64,000 bases of DNA from Microbacterium sp. VKM Ac-2923 (GCF_022815605.1 NZ_JALGRP010000002.1:429897-493896), one strand, 5' to 3'; shown: positions 19,420-30,173, counted from the first letter of the stretch. The notes: a model not told the origin generated them from the sequence alone. Made by a program: numbers and translations.

Positions 19420-19905
19420 ATGGCCACGTCGAACGCCAAACCTCTCGGTCAGGTCGCCGCCGAACGCATCAGTGCGGGATGCTACGGCGCCCTGGTCTCG
19501 GCATCCACCCTGATCGGTCTCGGAACCTCGGACCTGGCTGTCGTCATCGCGGTCGTTGCCCTGACGAACGTGGTCTACTTCGCGACCCACGTCTTCGCCT
19601 ACTCCGTCGGAGACACATCGTCGGAGCGCCCGTCGAGGATCATCGCGCACCACCTCCGCGTCAGCGCCCCGATGGTGTCGGTGACGTTCCTTCCCCTGCT
19701 CGTTGTGGTGCTGTTGGTCGGGTTCGGGGTCGGTCTGTCGACGGCCCTGCTCTGGGGTGTCGGGGTCGCGATGTCGTACCTCGTCGTCGTCGCCACCGCC
19801 GGAGCACGCCTGCGCGGCTACTCCGGCCTCGGCGTCGTGCTGACGGCGATCGGTGCGGCACTGATGTCGGCTCTGCTGATCGTGGCGAAGCTGCTGCTGC
19901 ACTGA
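19420..19905 (+). CDS. Integral membrane protein, function unknown
   Basis: A 161-residue protein with about five hydrophobic helices and little else: AVVIAVVALTNVVYFATHVFAYSVGD in the first pair, a short polar loop with two histidines (IIAHHLRVS), and three further helices. GAGGAG precedes the ATG by about 12 nt, and the gene begins 7 bp after the FUSC-like gene, so the two likely work in one unit. The family is not recognised. Confidence 0.65.
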   Translation: MATSNAKPLGQVAAERISAGCYGALVSASTLIGLGTSDLAVVIAVVALTNVVYFATHVFAYSVGDTSSERPSRIIAHHLRVSAPMVSVTFLPLLVVVLLVGFGVGLSTALLWGVGVAMSYLVVVATAGARLRGYSGLGVVLTAIGAALMSALLIVAKLLLH

Positions 19906-19995
19906 ACGGACGGATGCCACGACGCTGTCGTCCCTCAGCCAGCAGCGCGACGAGTGACGCCGCGCTGCTCGCTGCGTGCTGCCTTCGCGAGGTGG

Positions 19996-20436
19996 TCAGG
20001 AGCGGGTCGACGACAGGACCGCTTCCAGATCCATCCGCGCCTCACCGGGACCCCCGCACTGCTCCGAGCCACCGACCCGTGTCCACTCCACGGCGATGCC
20101 CTCGCGAACGAGCACGGCCCCATCCGTCCCGGTCGCGCGCACGGAGATGACATCGGGCGTCGACATGTCGGGGAGAGAGAACGTCCAGACGGTCCCGTCG
20201 ACCGATGGCGGTTGGATGCCGAGGAGATCCGGCCGGCGGGCGCTCTCGGCGGCGCAGCCCCGTTCGTCGCACAGGTCCACCGCGCTGACACCGTCGGCGG
20301 GTCCGGTGACGACGATCGTGTTCGACCACCCGATGGCCGGACACTCCACGGGGAACACGCTCCCGCACCCGCTGAGCACGACCGGCACCATCAGCACGAT
20401 GCCCGCCAGCGTGGCCCGCCACGAAACGTCCGTCAC
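19996..20436 (-). CDS. Putative lipoprotein
   Basis: A 146-residue protein with a lipoprotein signal: a hydrophobic stretch followed by VLSGCGS (lipobox cysteine near residue 24). The mature part contains several cysteines and no known catalytic motif. It would sit on the outer face of the cell membrane. The GTG at 20436 lies 7 nt after a -10-like CAGGCT on the minus strand, so it is probably leaderless. It converges on the membrane protein gene ending at 19905; the 90 bp between them show no clear hairpin. Confidence 0.65.
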   Translation of the reverse strand: MTDVSWRATLAGIVLMVPVVLSGCGSVFPVECPAIGWSNTIVVTGPADGVSAVDLCDERGCAAESARRPDLLGIQPPSVDGTVWTFSLPDMSTPDVISVRATGTDGAVLVREGIAVEWTRVGGSEQCGGPGEARMDLEAVLSSTRS

Positions 20437-20549
20437 GTGCTCCAGCCTGGCGTGCGCGGACCAGACGGCGCGCGATCGTCATCGAATCGCAATTCGGTTC
20501 GACGCCGGACAGTGTGCTTACGAGGCCCCTGCGTACCGTGGTCTCGCCG

Positions 20550-20987
20550 TCACATGGTGGTCGTGGTGTGGTCGCCGTGACGGTGGACGATGCGCCAGAC
20601 GCCGTCCTCCCGACGCCAGACGTGCGTGACCCGCACGACGAACGAATGAGGCTCCGCCCCGTCGACCGACAGGGTCCCCCGTTCCCGCCCGGCCGTCATC
20701 GCCCAGTCGTCGCCGACGAGCACGCGGTCGTACTCCGGCACGAGGGCTCCGCCGTGGAACCGTCGGGCCACGGCCCGCAGGGTCGACTCCACCTCCGCAG
20801 CGGTCGTCGCGTGCGTGCCAAATCCGCCCATCAGGGTGGCGTCGTCGGACGGGGTCCACAGCGCCGCGAACGGATGCGGATCGCCGTGCCCCATGGCATC
20901 CAGAGCCGCCGCCACCGCGCGGAGCGCATCATCGAAGGGCTGCAGCGACGGCGCTGCCGACGTGTCACCGAGGGGTCCGCTCGTCAT
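20550..20987 (-). CDS. SnoaL/DUF4440-like (NTF2-fold) protein
   Basis: This 145-residue protein resembles the NTF2-like SnoaL/DUF4440 group: a helical N-terminus (LQPFDDALRAVAAALDAMGHGDPHPFAALWT), a GGFGTHATTAAEVESTLRAVARRF segment, and beta strands ending in VTHVWRREDGVWRIVHRHGDH, the typical C-terminal pattern. The fold forms a pocket for small ligands and may be an enzyme or a binding protein. The ATG at 20987 has GATGAT 6 nt upstream, a poor -10. An in-frame TTG at 21020 is less likely. Confidence 0.75.
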   Translation of the reverse strand: MTSGPLGDTSAAPSLQPFDDALRAVAAALDAMGHGDPHPFAALWTPSDDATLMGGFGTHATTAAEVESTLRAVARRFHGGALVPEYDRVLVGDDWAMTAGRERGTLSVDGAEPHSFVVRVTHVWRREDGVWRIVHRHGDHTTTTM

Positions 20988-21046
20988 GGACACATCATCC
21001 CGTGTCGCGGCGCGGAGCAACTCAGTGCGTGACAGGGTGGATTCTC

Positions 21047-21895
21047 GTGACCCCTCCTCCCCCGACGCCCGAACTCACCGTGGTCGGCGCGATCAACGTC
21101 GACCTCACCGCCCGCGTCGAACGGGCACCCGCCGCAGGTGAGACCGTCGCCGACGGCGTGCTGCATCGCGGACCCGGCGGCAAAGGCGCGAACCAGGCGG
21201 TCGCCGCCGCCCGGCTCGGAGCCGCCGTGCGGTTGATCGGTGCCGTGGGCGACGACCTCGACGGTCGTGGCATCCGGGATCAGCTCGTCTCCGTCGGCGT
21301 GGATACGACCGGCGTCCAGACCTCGGATGCCGCCACCGGCACCGCCCTGATCGTGGTCGACGCGACGGGTGAGAACTCGATCGTCGTGTGCGCCGGCGCG
21401 AATGCGGCGATCGACGCCGAGGCGCTCGACATCGAGTCCGGGGCGGCGGTCCTGATGCAATTGGAGGTGTCGGATGCCGTGGTCTCGGCCGCCGCGCGCG
21501 CGGCCGGGTTCTTCGCCCTGAACGCCGCCCCCGCGCGCCCTCTCCCCGACGGGGTGCTCGAACGCTGCGACCTCGTCATCGTGAACGAGACGGAGTACGC
21601 GCAACTGCCCGAGGTGCACGACGCCCCACTGCTGTGCGTGACGCTCGGAGCCCAAGGTGCGCGCCTGTACCGGCACGGTGAGGTGGTGGCATCCTCACCC
21701 GGCGTCGCGACGACCGTCGTCAACACGGTCGGCGCGGGTGATGCCTTCTGCGCGGCCCTGGTCTGCGGGCTGCTGCGCGGCGACGATCCCGACGACGCGC
21801 TGGCGCGCGCGTGCGCCGTCGGTTCAGCGGCCGTCGCCGACGAGGCCTCGCAGCCCGCGCTCCAGAACCTCGACGCGTACGAGGTGGCCCCGTGA
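21047..21895 (+). CDS. rbsK: Ribokinase (PfkB family)
   Basis: This 282-residue sugar kinase phosphorylates ribose or a similar sugar with ATP. It has VVGAINVDLTARVERAPAAGET at the N-terminus, the GGKGANQAVAAARLG substrate motif (about 44-58), and the catalytic and anion-hole motif NTVGAGDAFCAAL near residue 226. Slightly short for ribokinase (about 300) but complete. The GTG start lies 8 nt after CAGGGT. It overlaps the nucleoside hydrolase by 4 bp (GTGA): hydrolase releases ribose from nucleosides, and this kinase would trap it. Confidence 0.85.
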   Translation: MTPPPPTPELTVVGAINVDLTARVERAPAAGETVADGVLHRGPGGKGANQAVAAARLGAAVRLIGAVGDDLDGRGIRDQLVSVGVDTTGVQTSDAATGTALIVVDATGENSIVVCAGANAAIDAEALDIESGAAVLMQLEVSDAVVSAAARAAGFFALNAAPARPLPDGVLERCDLVIVNETEYAQLPEVHDAPLLCVTLGAQGARLYRHGEVVASSPGVATTVVNTVGAGDAFCAALVCGLLRGDDPDDALARACAVGSAAVADEASQPALQNLDAYEVAP

Positions 21896-22818
21896 CCCGC
21901 CGCCCGATCCTCGTCGACTGTGACACCGGCATCGACGACGCCCTCGCTCTCGCGTACCTGCTTGCCGAACCCGCGGTCGAGATCGTCGGCGTCACGACGG
22001 TGTCCGGGAATACGGATGCCGCCCGCGCCGCCGCCAACACCCTCTCGCTGTTCGACCTCGCCGGGGCCGACGACATCCCGGTCGCGGTCGGCGCGCACGA
22101 CTTCCGCGGCCGGGCCTATGCGGGGGGCGCCCCGCACGTGCACGGCGACGACGGCGTCGGCGGGATCGCGCTGACCGCCTCGGCCCGCGCACACGACGCC
22201 CGCGCCGCCGTCGAACTGATCGACCACCTGGCGTCGCGGCATCCGGATCTCACCGTGCTCGCCCTCGGACCCCTGACCAACCTCGCCGCCTACGCCGAGG
22301 CTCCCGGCGTGGCCCGATTCGACCGGCTGGTGGTCATGGGTGGGGCGTTCGCGCACTCGGGCAACGTCACGGCGTGGGCCGAGGCGAACATCCACAACGA
22401 CCCCGAGGCCGCCGCCGTCGTCTTCGCGCAGGATTGGGACACCACCCTCGTCCCCCTCGACGTCACGATGACGCAGACCCTGGATGCCACCGACCTCGTG
22501 CGCCTCGAAGCGATCCCGGGTGCGCTCCCCCAGGCCCTGGCCGCGATGCTGCCGCTCTACCTCGACTTCTACGCCGGCCGCGTCTTCCCCGACCGGCGCT
22601 GCGCGCTGCACGACCCGCTGGCGGCGATGGTGGCGGCGGGGGTGCTGCGGGGCGTCAGCGTCTCGTCCGGCCAGGTGGAGGTGCGGCTCGAGCGCGGGGA
22701 GCGCGGGCGGACGGTGTCGTCGCGCGGGTCCGACACGCAGCGGTGGGTGCGCGGGATGGAGGGGTCGGCGGTGGAGGTGCTTCTCGGCGCCCTCGAGGCT
22801 CGGGAGTGGCCGGAGTAG
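21892..22818 (+). CDS. Nucleoside hydrolase (inosine/uridine-preferring type)
   Basis: A 308-residue enzyme that hydrolyses ribonucleosides to base and ribose. The calcium-binding motif DCDTGIDDALAL (about residues 8-19) is diagnostic, and ALGPLTNLA, VMGGAFAHSGNVTAWAEANIHNDPEAA and the late HDPLAAM follow in family order. GTG start overlaps the ribokinase stop by 4 bp, giving a salvage operon. The C-terminus has an Arg/Glu-rich stretch. The nucleoside preference is not determined. Confidence 0.9.
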   Translation: MTRRPILVDCDTGIDDALALAYLLAEPAVEIVGVTTVSGNTDAARAAANTLSLFDLAGADDIPVAVGAHDFRGRAYAGGAPHVHGDDGVGGIALTASARAHDARAAVELIDHLASRHPDLTVLALGPLTNLAAYAEAPGVARFDRLVVMGGAFAHSGNVTAWAEANIHNDPEAAAVVFAQDWDTTLVPLDVTMTQTLDATDLVRLEAIPGALPQALAAMLPLYLDFYAGRVFPDRRCALHDPLAAMVAAGVLRGVSVSSGQVEVRLERGERGRTVSSRGSDTQRWVRGMEGSAVEVLLGALEAREWPE

Positions 22819-22836
22819 TCCCGTCGCGGGCCACTC

Positions 22837-23256
22837 CTAGGGCCGCGTGATCTGCACCACGTGTGTTTCGTCAAACTCGGGAAACGAGATAGTCGCCTCG
22901 AGGGGGACGGCGTCGCCGACCCGATCAGCGGAGAAGGTGTGCGTCGTCGCGGCGATGTCGGCGGTGCACACGCCCTGGCTCGACGTGGAGAACACCACGA
23001 CGAGCGAGTCTCCGTCGTTGTCGAAGGTCGTCGCCGTCGCCGGGCAGCTGCTGCTCCCCCACGTCACGACCGCGACCGATCCATCCGACTGGAGGTGGAC
23101 GACCGGTTCGAAGTCCATCCCCGTCGCCGGGATTCCGGTGGGCATGCCGGGCGTTCGCGAGTCCGCGGCGCCGGCGTCAGAACAGGACGTGAGGACCGCG
23201 GCGAAGACCGCCAGCGCGGAGACGGCGACGTATCGTCGAGTGCGTCCGGGAACCAT
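22837..23256 (-). CDS. Putative lipoprotein
   Basis: A 139-residue protein with an N-terminal basic stretch, a hydrophobic core and a lipobox VLTSCS (cysteine near residue 25). The mature domain is beta-rich with two more cysteines and is acidic, with no known motif. The ATG at 23256 lies 6 nt after CAGGAT on the minus strand, pointing to a leaderless start; the frame stays open to 23595 but without lipoprotein-like sequence. It converges on the nucleoside hydrolase gene with only 18 bp between. Confidence 0.65.
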   Translation of the reverse strand: MVPGRTRRYVAVSALAVFAAVLTSCSDAGAADSRTPGMPTGIPATGMDFEPVVHLQSDGSVAVVTWGSSSCPATATTFDNDGDSLVVVFSTSSQGVCTADIAATTHTFSADRVGDAVPLEATISFPEFDETHVVQITRP

Positions 23257-23591
23257 GTCCTCATCCTGACGCACACGCCGGCCACGCGCACGGAGAGCAT
23301 GGGCCACTGTCCGCGAGTCTCGCCCTGTCGCCGAGTCGCCCTCCGCACGACGGAACCGCCGCTTCACCCACGCCTTCACGCAGTCGGCGTGCCGATGGGT
23401 GAACTCGTTCGACAGCGCGAGCGTTTCAGCGCCGACGTCGGCTCCGGCGTTGATGGCCTCGATCGACGGGATGGCTCGACGTTCCTGCTCGTCGGCGTCG
23501 CGTTCCATGGCGTCCATCGTAAGAACGGTGCGAGCGAGGCGGCCCGCACGGAGCCCACGCCGGAGAGCATCCACCTCCGGGTCACGGCGGC
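23257..23591. other. 335-bp stretch without a convincing gene
   Basis: The lipoprotein frame stays open here on the minus strand, reading from 23595 with charged sequence (such as MERDADEQERR), but it has no family resemblance and the lipoprotein has its own promoter. This may be a decayed gene at the border of the accessory patch. Confidence 0.35.
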
Positions 23592-24827
23592 TCAACTTCC
23601 GGTTCTCGACCTGTGAGGCTCGGTGAGGGCCAGCGCGGTATTTCGCTCGACGGTGGCTCTCATGACCTCCACGTGGTCGTCGTCCAATTGCACCCAGGCA
23701 CTGTCGTTCATCTCCGCCATGCCGATTGCAACACCGGAGACGATGGACACCACGTCATCCGGGTCCATCGCCACTCGGCGGGCGAACTTTCGCCAGTGGT
23801 CACGGCTGACCGCCTGCGGGTAGCGGGCGCCGGAAATGCGCATCGCGAGTTCCTGCTCGAACGACGGGTACAACCCGGTTGGCACGACGTCGTAGATCGG
23901 TGCGAGACTCACCCCGCCCGGCCGTAGGAGGACGGAGTAGTTCTTCGCATGGGCGTCAGCGTTGCCGACCAAAACGTTGAACGCCAATTGCTGAATGAAG
24001 GCCCGGGCGAGCGAGCCGGTGCCGTCCACCTCACGGAGTTTTCCGACGATCTGCTCTGCTGTGACGCCGTACTTTTCACCGGGCGAAAGACCGATCGACT
24101 GGGCGAGGTCTTCGGCGTGCAGGCGTTTCGCAAGGAGAGAAGTGGATGTCACGGCTCTGTCGAAGCGCTCGATGATGAAGGCGGTCTGGTCGTACGTGTG
24201 CAGGATCGCCACCTTCGGCGCGGGTACGCCGACGTCCGCGGCAAGGGTCATCGCCGCCGCCTCCGCGAGTTCACGGTCGCGATGCTCTCTGTTGCCCGGC
24301 TTGAGGATGTGGGTGGATGGGACGGACTCGTTAGACCAATACCAGTCGGCGTCTACCCGAGCCAGAGCGAACTTCCCTTGCGTGCCGGCAAGAGAAAACC
24401 GCGCGGGGACATCTCTCGGTGCCCATGCGTCCGGGTCGAGCTTGATGCTGTTGATGCGGTCGGCCACATCGCGATCGAGCGCCGGGTTCAGCCGAGCGGG
24501 GCCCGCGGAAGGCACCTCGCCTTCTGGAAGGAGAAGCAGCCCGCCGGCGACATCTCCCCCGGCCTTCTGGAGCAACTCGAAGGTGCCGGTCCCGGACGCT
24601 CCGTACACCTCCGCCATTCTGCGCCTGGCGTGCTCCCTGTCCGGGACGAGGTTGTCCAACAGATTTGTCGGCGCAGCCCGGGTCCACCCCCCTTCGCGCG
24701 GGAGCGAGAGGGAGATGGGGGTCGCTGGAGCGTCCTCCGAGTAGGTGAAGGTCACGACACCGTCGTCTGCTCGGGCGAACTGACCGGCGTGGATGCCCTC
24801 CAGCCATGCCTCCAGACGTTCGCTCAC
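23592..24827 (-). CDS. hipA: HipA-family serine/threonine kinase toxin
   Basis: This 411-residue toxin belongs to type II toxin-antitoxin systems; E. coli HipA phosphorylates glutamyl-tRNA synthetase and causes growth arrest. Order of motifs: HipA N-terminal region (LSLPREGGW near 40), SLAGTQGKFAL (145-155, the ATP loop), STHILKPGN (171-179), ERFDR (220-224), catalytic GNADAHAKNYS (288-298, D291) and PIYDV (310-314). Full length and all expected residues present, so probably active. The GTG start overlaps the antitoxin stop by 4 bp (GTGA). The target in this host is unknown. Confidence 0.9.
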   Translation of the reverse strand: MSERLEAWLEGIHAGQFARADDGVVTFTYSEDAPATPISLSLPREGGWTRAAPTNLLDNLVPDREHARRRMAEVYGASGTGTFELLQKAGGDVAGGLLLLPEGEVPSAGPARLNPALDRDVADRINSIKLDPDAWAPRDVPARFSLAGTQGKFALARVDADWYWSNESVPSTHILKPGNREHRDRELAEAAAMTLAADVGVPAPKVAILHTYDQTAFIIERFDRAVTSTSLLAKRLHAEDLAQSIGLSPGEKYGVTAEQIVGKLREVDGTGSLARAFIQQLAFNVLVGNADAHAKNYSVLLRPGGVSLAPIYDVVPTGLYPSFEQELAMRISGARYPQAVSRDHWRKFARRVAMDPDDVVSIVSGVAIGMAEMNDSAWVQLDDDHVEVMRATVERNTALALTEPHRSRTGS

Positions 24828-25450
24828 GCGAGAGCTAGATCCGGTAGGGCCGTCGGTTCGATGTCGAGTACCCGGAGCACACTCCTGCTGGTGGTGGGCG
24901 AAGACAACGGACGACCGTTCTCGATGGCGCGGACATCTGCGACGGAAACCTCGGCCTCTCGCGCAAGCTGTTGAAGAGACAGCCCGCGCACCCGTCTCTC
25001 GGTGCCGACCACCTCTGCCAAATCTTCCGGGCGGCGCAGGTACTCCCGGCGTGGGCGTCGAAGGGCTTCGCGAACGTATCCTGCGTGGCCGGCGAGGGCG
25101 TGGCGGACGAGGTTCGTACCGAAGTTGACGGGCGCGTTGTCGACGTTCCCTCGCCACCAGTCCACGAGGAGCTCGGCGGGGTTCTCAGACGAACGAAGCT
25201 CACGGATGCGCGCCGCCGTCCGATACAGTTCTTGCCCATGCACGCCTGCAAGGCTCCGCGTGTGCAACGCCCGCGCAAGCAGCGACTGCGACTTCTTCGA
25301 CAGCGGACGACGCCGGGACCGCACGCTGGGCACCTCGGTGATCTGCCAGCCTCCCCTGGCCTTCGTCGCGGTAATCTGCCCGGCGGCGATCATTGCGACG
25401 ACGCGGCGCGGAGAGACATCCAGGGCTGCCGCCGCCTCTCTCACGTTCAT
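24824..25450 (-). CDS. hipB: HipB-like antitoxin with two helix-turn-helix domains
   Basis: This 208-residue protein should bind and silence HipA and repress the operon. The C-terminal 55 residues are a Cro/C1-type HTH (RGLSLQQLAREAEVSVADVRAIENGR). Unlike E. coli HipB (about 90 residues), an N-terminal excisionase/MerR-like HTH (VREAAAALDVSPRRVVAMIA, then GGWQIT) is fused to it, with a helical middle of about 110 residues. The ATG at 25450 lies 6 nt after CATACT, so it is likely leaderless. The double-HTH layout is unusual and may change operator recognition. Confidence 0.8.
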   Translation of the reverse strand: MNVREAAAALDVSPRRVVAMIAAGQITATKARGGWQITEVPSVRSRRRPLSKKSQSLLARALHTRSLAGVHGQELYRTAARIRELRSSENPAELLVDWWRGNVDNAPVNFGTNLVRHALAGHAGYVREALRRPRREYLRRPEDLAEVVGTERRVRGLSLQQLAREAEVSVADVRAIENGRPLSSPTTSRSVLRVLDIEPTALPDLALA

Positions 25451-25617
25451 GACACAAGTATGCCGTCGAGGGAGACCCCGTGGGCGAGATCCGGGTACCT
25501 TGGTGCCCTCGTTCACTGCCGACTGGGTCGCTCGGCACATCGCGCGGACGGTTCGGGCGGCGGGCTAGCGTCGGCGAACGCCAGGAAGGTTCGGTCGGCG
25601 GTAACCCCTGAAGGTGG

Positions 25618-25974
25618 TCACTTCTCGCCGAGCGAGCCCATCTCCCACTCGAACGACAGTTCGCCGGCGTCGCGCTCGAGATGGTTCCGGATATCGCGCG
25701 AAAGTTCATCGGCGCAGGCCAGCGCGACGAGACGTTCACTCCAGACGTCGACGAGGCAGCCTCGCTGCGCGTAGGTCTCCGTGAGCTTTTTCCACGTCCT
25801 GGCGCACTCATCGCCGAGCCAGACCCGGAAGGTGGTGTAACCGCCCCTCGCGATGACCTTCGTGATGACCTGCGGACCTTCCGCAGACGCGACGACGCCC
25901 ACCGTGTCTCCGTAGTGGATCCCGTAGACGTGTGTGGGAACGGCCCAGACGCGCGCGGTGTCATCCCCGATCAT
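25618..25974 (-). CDS. DUF4265-like protein, start uncertain
   Basis: The 118-residue product reads like DUF4265 proteins of accessory regions: VWAVPTHVYGIHYGDTVGV, then a strand pair with GYTTFRVWLGDE, RGCLVDVWSERLVALACADE, and an acidic tail ending EWEMGSLGEK. The family-like sequence begins before the ATG: the frame is open back to 26031 and reads ANGTLWEAL just upstream, as expected for a DUF4265 N-terminus, but it contains no ATG or GTG. Either a CTG start is used or the 5' end has been lost. Function unknown; some family members sit beside toxin genes. Confidence 0.6.
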   Translation of the reverse strand: MIGDDTARVWAVPTHVYGIHYGDTVGVVASAEGPQVITKVIARGGYTTFRVWLGDECARTWKKLTETYAQRGCLVDVWSERLVALACADELSRDIRNHLERDAGELSFEWEMGSLGEK

Positions 25975-26269
25975 GGTCGCATTGAGCGCTTCCCAGAGTG
26001 TGCCGTTCGCCTCGGCCAGGTGGCCCAGACCTCACTGGTCGCCGCAGCAGACTCGGCAACGGATTCGAGGTCCGTGCCCGTCCATCGCGTCACAAGACTG
26101 GAATGCCGGCGGTAGAGGTCCTGGGGATGAGGGGAGGCCACTGCCCCATCATCCGGCAGAAACCATGCTGAAGGATGCAGGGACGTTCCCGTTCACGACC
26201 GAGGACCATCGCGGAACTAGACCGGCGCCCGCAGCCTGCACCGACGCCTCAGCTCCGACAGACGACAGA

Positions 26270-26295
26270 CCCGCCGTCGCGAGTGCGACGGCGGG
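26270..26295 (-). terminator. Perfect hairpin terminator after nrdF; rest of gap empty
   Basis: CCCGCCGTCGC (26270-26280) pairs perfectly with GCGACGGCGGG (26285-26295) across a GAGT loop, 24 bp past the nrdF stop. The rest of the 25975-26318 gap shows only the open 5' extension of the DUF4265-like frame and no other gene. Confidence 0.7.
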
Positions 26296-26318
26296 CAAGT
26301 CGATCATGTGGCGGACTG

Positions 26319-27332
<1,014 letters not shown>

Positions 27333-29489
27333 TCAGAGCATGCACGAGACGCACTCGGTCATGTCGGTGCCCTCGAGCGCCAGCTGACGCAGACGGATGT
27401 AGTAGATGGTCTTGATGCCCTTGCGCCACGCGTAGATCTGCGCCTTGTTGATGTCGCGCGTGGTGACAGTGTCCTTGAAGAACAGCGTCAACGACAGGCC
27501 CTGGTCGACGTGCTGCGTCGCCGCAGCGTACGTGTCGATGACCTTCTCGTAGCCGATCTCGTACGCGTCCTGGTAGTAATCCAGGTTCTCGTTCGTCATG
27601 AACGGCGCCGGGTAGTAGACGCGACCGAGCTTGCCTTCCTTGCGGATCTCGATCTTCGACGCGATCGGGTGGATCGAGCTCGTGGAGTTGTTGATGTACG
27701 AGATCGAACCGGTCGGGGGCACCGCCTGCAGGTTCTGGTTGTAGATGCCGTGCGCCTGCACAGACGCCTTCAGCTCGCGCCAGTCGTCCTGCGTGGGGAT
27801 CTGCACGCCGGCGAAGAGCTCCTTCGCCTTGGCCGTCTCGGGAGCCCACACCTGATCGGTGTACTTGTCGAAGAACTCCCCCGACGCGTAGGTGGAGTTC
27901 TCGAAGCCGTCGAACGAGGTGCCACGCTCGATCGCGAGGCGGTTCGAGGCCCGCAGCGCGTGGAACAGCACCGTGTAGAAGTAGATGTTCGTGAAGTCGA
28001 TGCCCTCGTCGGAGCCGTAGTAGACGTGCTCACGGGCGAGGTAGCCGTGCAGGTTCATCTGGCCGAGGCCGATGGCGTGCGAGCGGTCGTTGCCGTCTTC
28101 GATCGAGCGCACCGAGGCGATGTGACTCTGCACGCTGACGGCGGTGAGGGCACGGATCGCCGTTTCGACCGTGAGGCCGAGGTCGCCGCCGTCCATCGCC
28201 AGGGCGATGTTCATCGACCCGAGGTTGCACGAGATGTCTTTGCCGATCTCGGCGTAGGACAGGTCTTCGTTGTACGTCGTGGGCGTGTTGACCTGGAGGA
28301 TCTCCGAGCACAGGTTCGACATGTTGATGCGGCCGGCGATGGGGTTCGCCTTGTTCACCGTGTCTTCGAACATGATGTACGGGTAGCCCGACTCGAACTG
28401 GATCTCGGCGAGGGTCTGGAAGAACTCGCGCGCGTTGATCTTCGTCTTCTTGATGCGGGGGTCGTCGACCATCTCGCGGTACTTCTCGGTGACCGAGATG
28501 TCGCCGAAGGGCTTCTTGTAGACCTTCTCGACGTCGTACGGCGAGAAGAGGTACATGTCTTCGCCGTTCTTGGCGAGTTCGAACGTGATGTCGGGGATGA
28601 CGACACCCAGCGACAGCGTCTTGATGCGGATCTTCTCGTCGGCGTTCTCGCGCTTGGTGTCGAGGAAGCGCAGGATGTCGGGGTGGTGCGCGTTGAGGTA
28701 CACCGCGCCGGCGCCCTGGCGGGCCCCCAGCTGGTTGGCGTAGCTGAAGCTGTCTTCGAGGAGCTTCATGACGGGGATGATGCCCGACGACTGGTTCTCG
28801 ATCTGCTTGATCGGAGCCCCCGCCTCGCGGACGTTCGACAGCAGCAGGGCGACGCCCCCGCCGCGCTTCGACAGCTGCAGCGCGGAGTTGATGCCACGGG
28901 CGATCGACTCCATGTTGTCTTCGATGCGCAGCAGGAAGCACGACACGAGCTCTCCGCGCTGGGCCTTGCCTGCGTTGAGGAAGGTCGGGGTCGCGGGCTG
29001 GAACCGGCCCGAGATGATCTCGTCGACGAGCTGCACCGCGAGACGGGGATCGCCGTCGGCGAGCGCGAGGGCGGTCATGACGACGCGGTCCTCGAAGCGC
29101 TCGAGGTAGCGCTTGCCGTCGAAGGTCTTGAGCGTGTAGCTCGTGTAGTACTTGAACGCGCCGAGGAAGGTCTCGAAGCGGAACTTCGCCCCGTAGGCGC
29201 GGTCGTTCAGTTCCTGGATGAACTCCATGGAGTACTTCGCGAGCACCGTGGGCTCGTAGTACTCCTTCTCGACGAGGTAGTCGAGGCGCTCCTTGAGCGA
29301 GTGGAAGAACACCGTGTTCTGGTTGACGTGCTGCAGGAAGTACTCCCGCGCCGCGCGTTTGTCGGCGTCGAACTGGATCTTGCCGTCGGCGTCGTACAGG
29401 TTCAGCATCGCGTTGAGGGCGTGGTAGTCCAGTCCCTCGAAGCGCGCCTCGGTCGTGAAGTCCACGTCGGTCAGCTCAACTTCCACCAT
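27333..29489 (-). CDS. nrdE: Ribonucleoside-diphosphate reductase alpha subunit, class Ib
   Basis: This 718-residue catalytic subunit reduces ribonucleoside diphosphates. It has [18 protein letters not shown] with an active-site cysteine, the central NLCSEI with the radical cysteine, the finger-loop NLGSMN, and the C-terminal redox pair in MTECVSCML. It lacks an ATP-cone domain at the N-terminus, as expected for class Ib. The ATG at 29489 lies inside the end of nrdI (19-bp overlap), so the two are translationally coupled. An open frame upstream of this ATG is only shadow. Confidence 0.97.
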   Translation of the reverse strand: MVEVELTDVDFTTEARFEGLDYHALNAMLNLYDADGKIQFDADKRAAREYFLQHVNQNTVFFHSLKERLDYLVEKEYYEPTVLAKYSMEFIQELNDRAYGAKFRFETFLGAFKYYTSYTLKTFDGKRYLERFEDRVVMTALALADGDPRLAVQLVDEIISGRFQPATPTFLNAGKAQRGELVSCFLLRIEDNMESIARGINSALQLSKRGGGVALLLSNVREAGAPIKQIENQSSGIIPVMKLLEDSFSYANQLGARQGAGAVYLNAHHPDILRFLDTKRENADEKIRIKTLSLGVVIPDITFELAKNGEDMYLFSPYDVEKVYKKPFGDISVTEKYREMVDDPRIKKTKINAREFFQTLAEIQFESGYPYIMFEDTVNKANPIAGRINMSNLCSEILQVNTPTTYNEDLSYAEIGKDISCNLGSMNIALAMDGGDLGLTVETAIRALTAVSVQSHIASVRSIEDGNDRSHAIGLGQMNLHGYLAREHVYYGSDEGIDFTNIYFYTVLFHALRASNRLAIERGTSFDGFENSTYASGEFFDKYTDQVWAPETAKAKELFAGVQIPTQDDWRELKASVQAHGIYNQNLQAVPPTGSISYINNSTSSIHPIASKIEIRKEGKLGRVYYPAPFMTNENLDYYQDAYEIGYEKVIDTYAAATQHVDQGLSLTLFFKDTVTTRDINKAQIYAWRKGIKTIYYIRLRQLALEGTDMTECVSCML

Positions 29490-29911
29490 CGTTCCAATCC
29501 CTCGTTGACCCGCTCGACATCGTCGGGGGTGCCGAAAACTTCCAGCCGGTACAGATGCGGCACCGCGCACTTACGCGCGACGATGTCGCCGGCGAGGCAG
29601 AACGCGTCGCCGAAGTTCGTGTTTCCCGCGGAGATGACCCCGCGGATGTTGCGTCGATTCCGCTCCTCATTGAGGAATCGGACGACCTGCTTGGGGACCG
29701 CGCCCTTCTCGACACCCCGGCCGGCACCCCCACCGTATGTGGGGGTGACCAGCACGAACGGTTCGTCGACCCACAGGGGCGGATCCGTCGGCAGAAGCGG
29801 TATGCGCACGGCCCGCTTGCCGAGCTTGTCGATGAAACGTGCGGTGTTGCCCGACACGCTCGAGAAGTAGACCAGCAGCGGAGCCTCGGTCGCCGACATG
29901 ACAGCGCTCAT
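29471..29911 (-). CDS. nrdI: Flavodoxin-like class Ib RNR maturation protein NrdI
   Basis: The 146-residue protein is the FMN flavodoxin that supplies oxidant to NrdF to build its manganese-tyrosyl cofactor. [20 protein letters not shown] is the FMN phosphate loop, PTYGGG and [18 protein letters not shown] are NrdI signatures. Two in-frame ATGs are possible (29911 and 29899); neither has a strong ribosome site. It lies 28 bp after nrdH and overlaps nrdE by 19 bp. Confidence 0.95.
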   Translation of the reverse strand: MSAVMSATEAPLLVYFSSVSGNTARFIDKLGKRAVRIPLLPTDPPLWVDEPFVLVTPTYGGGAGRGVEKGAVPKQVVRFLNEERNRRNIRGVISAGNTNFGDAFCLAGDIVARKCAVPHLYRLEVFGTPDDVERVNEGLERWWKLS

Positions 29912-29939
29912 GACAGGGGTCTGAGAGCCTGTCGCAGGA

Positions 29940-30173
29940 TCAGGCGAGGCGCGACGCGAGCTCGTCGATCTTGTCGGGACGGAAGCCCGACCAGTGGTCC
30001 TCGTCGGTGATGACGACGGGTGCCTGCAGGTACCCGAGCGACTTGACCTGCTCGAGTGCCGACGGGTCTTCGGACAGGTCGAGCACGTCGTACTCGATGC
30101 CCTTCGAGTCGAGTGCGCGATAGGTCGCGGTGCACTGGACGCAGGACGGCTTGGTGTAGACCGTGATCGCCAT
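29940..30173 (-). CDS. nrdH: Glutaredoxin-like electron donor NrdH
   Basis: A 77-residue thioredoxin-fold protein that reduces NrdE. It has the redox motif CVQC at residues 10-13 following VYTKPSC, and the [10 protein letters not shown] element near the C-terminus typical of NrdH. GAGG lies 7-8 nt before the ATG. It is the first gene of the nrdHIEF operon, so the promoter and control sites should be in the 387 bp upstream. Confidence 0.96.
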   Translation of the reverse strand: MAITVYTKPSCVQCTATYRALDSKGIEYDVLDLSEDPSALEQVKSLGYLQAPVVITDEDHWSGFRPDKIDELASRLA

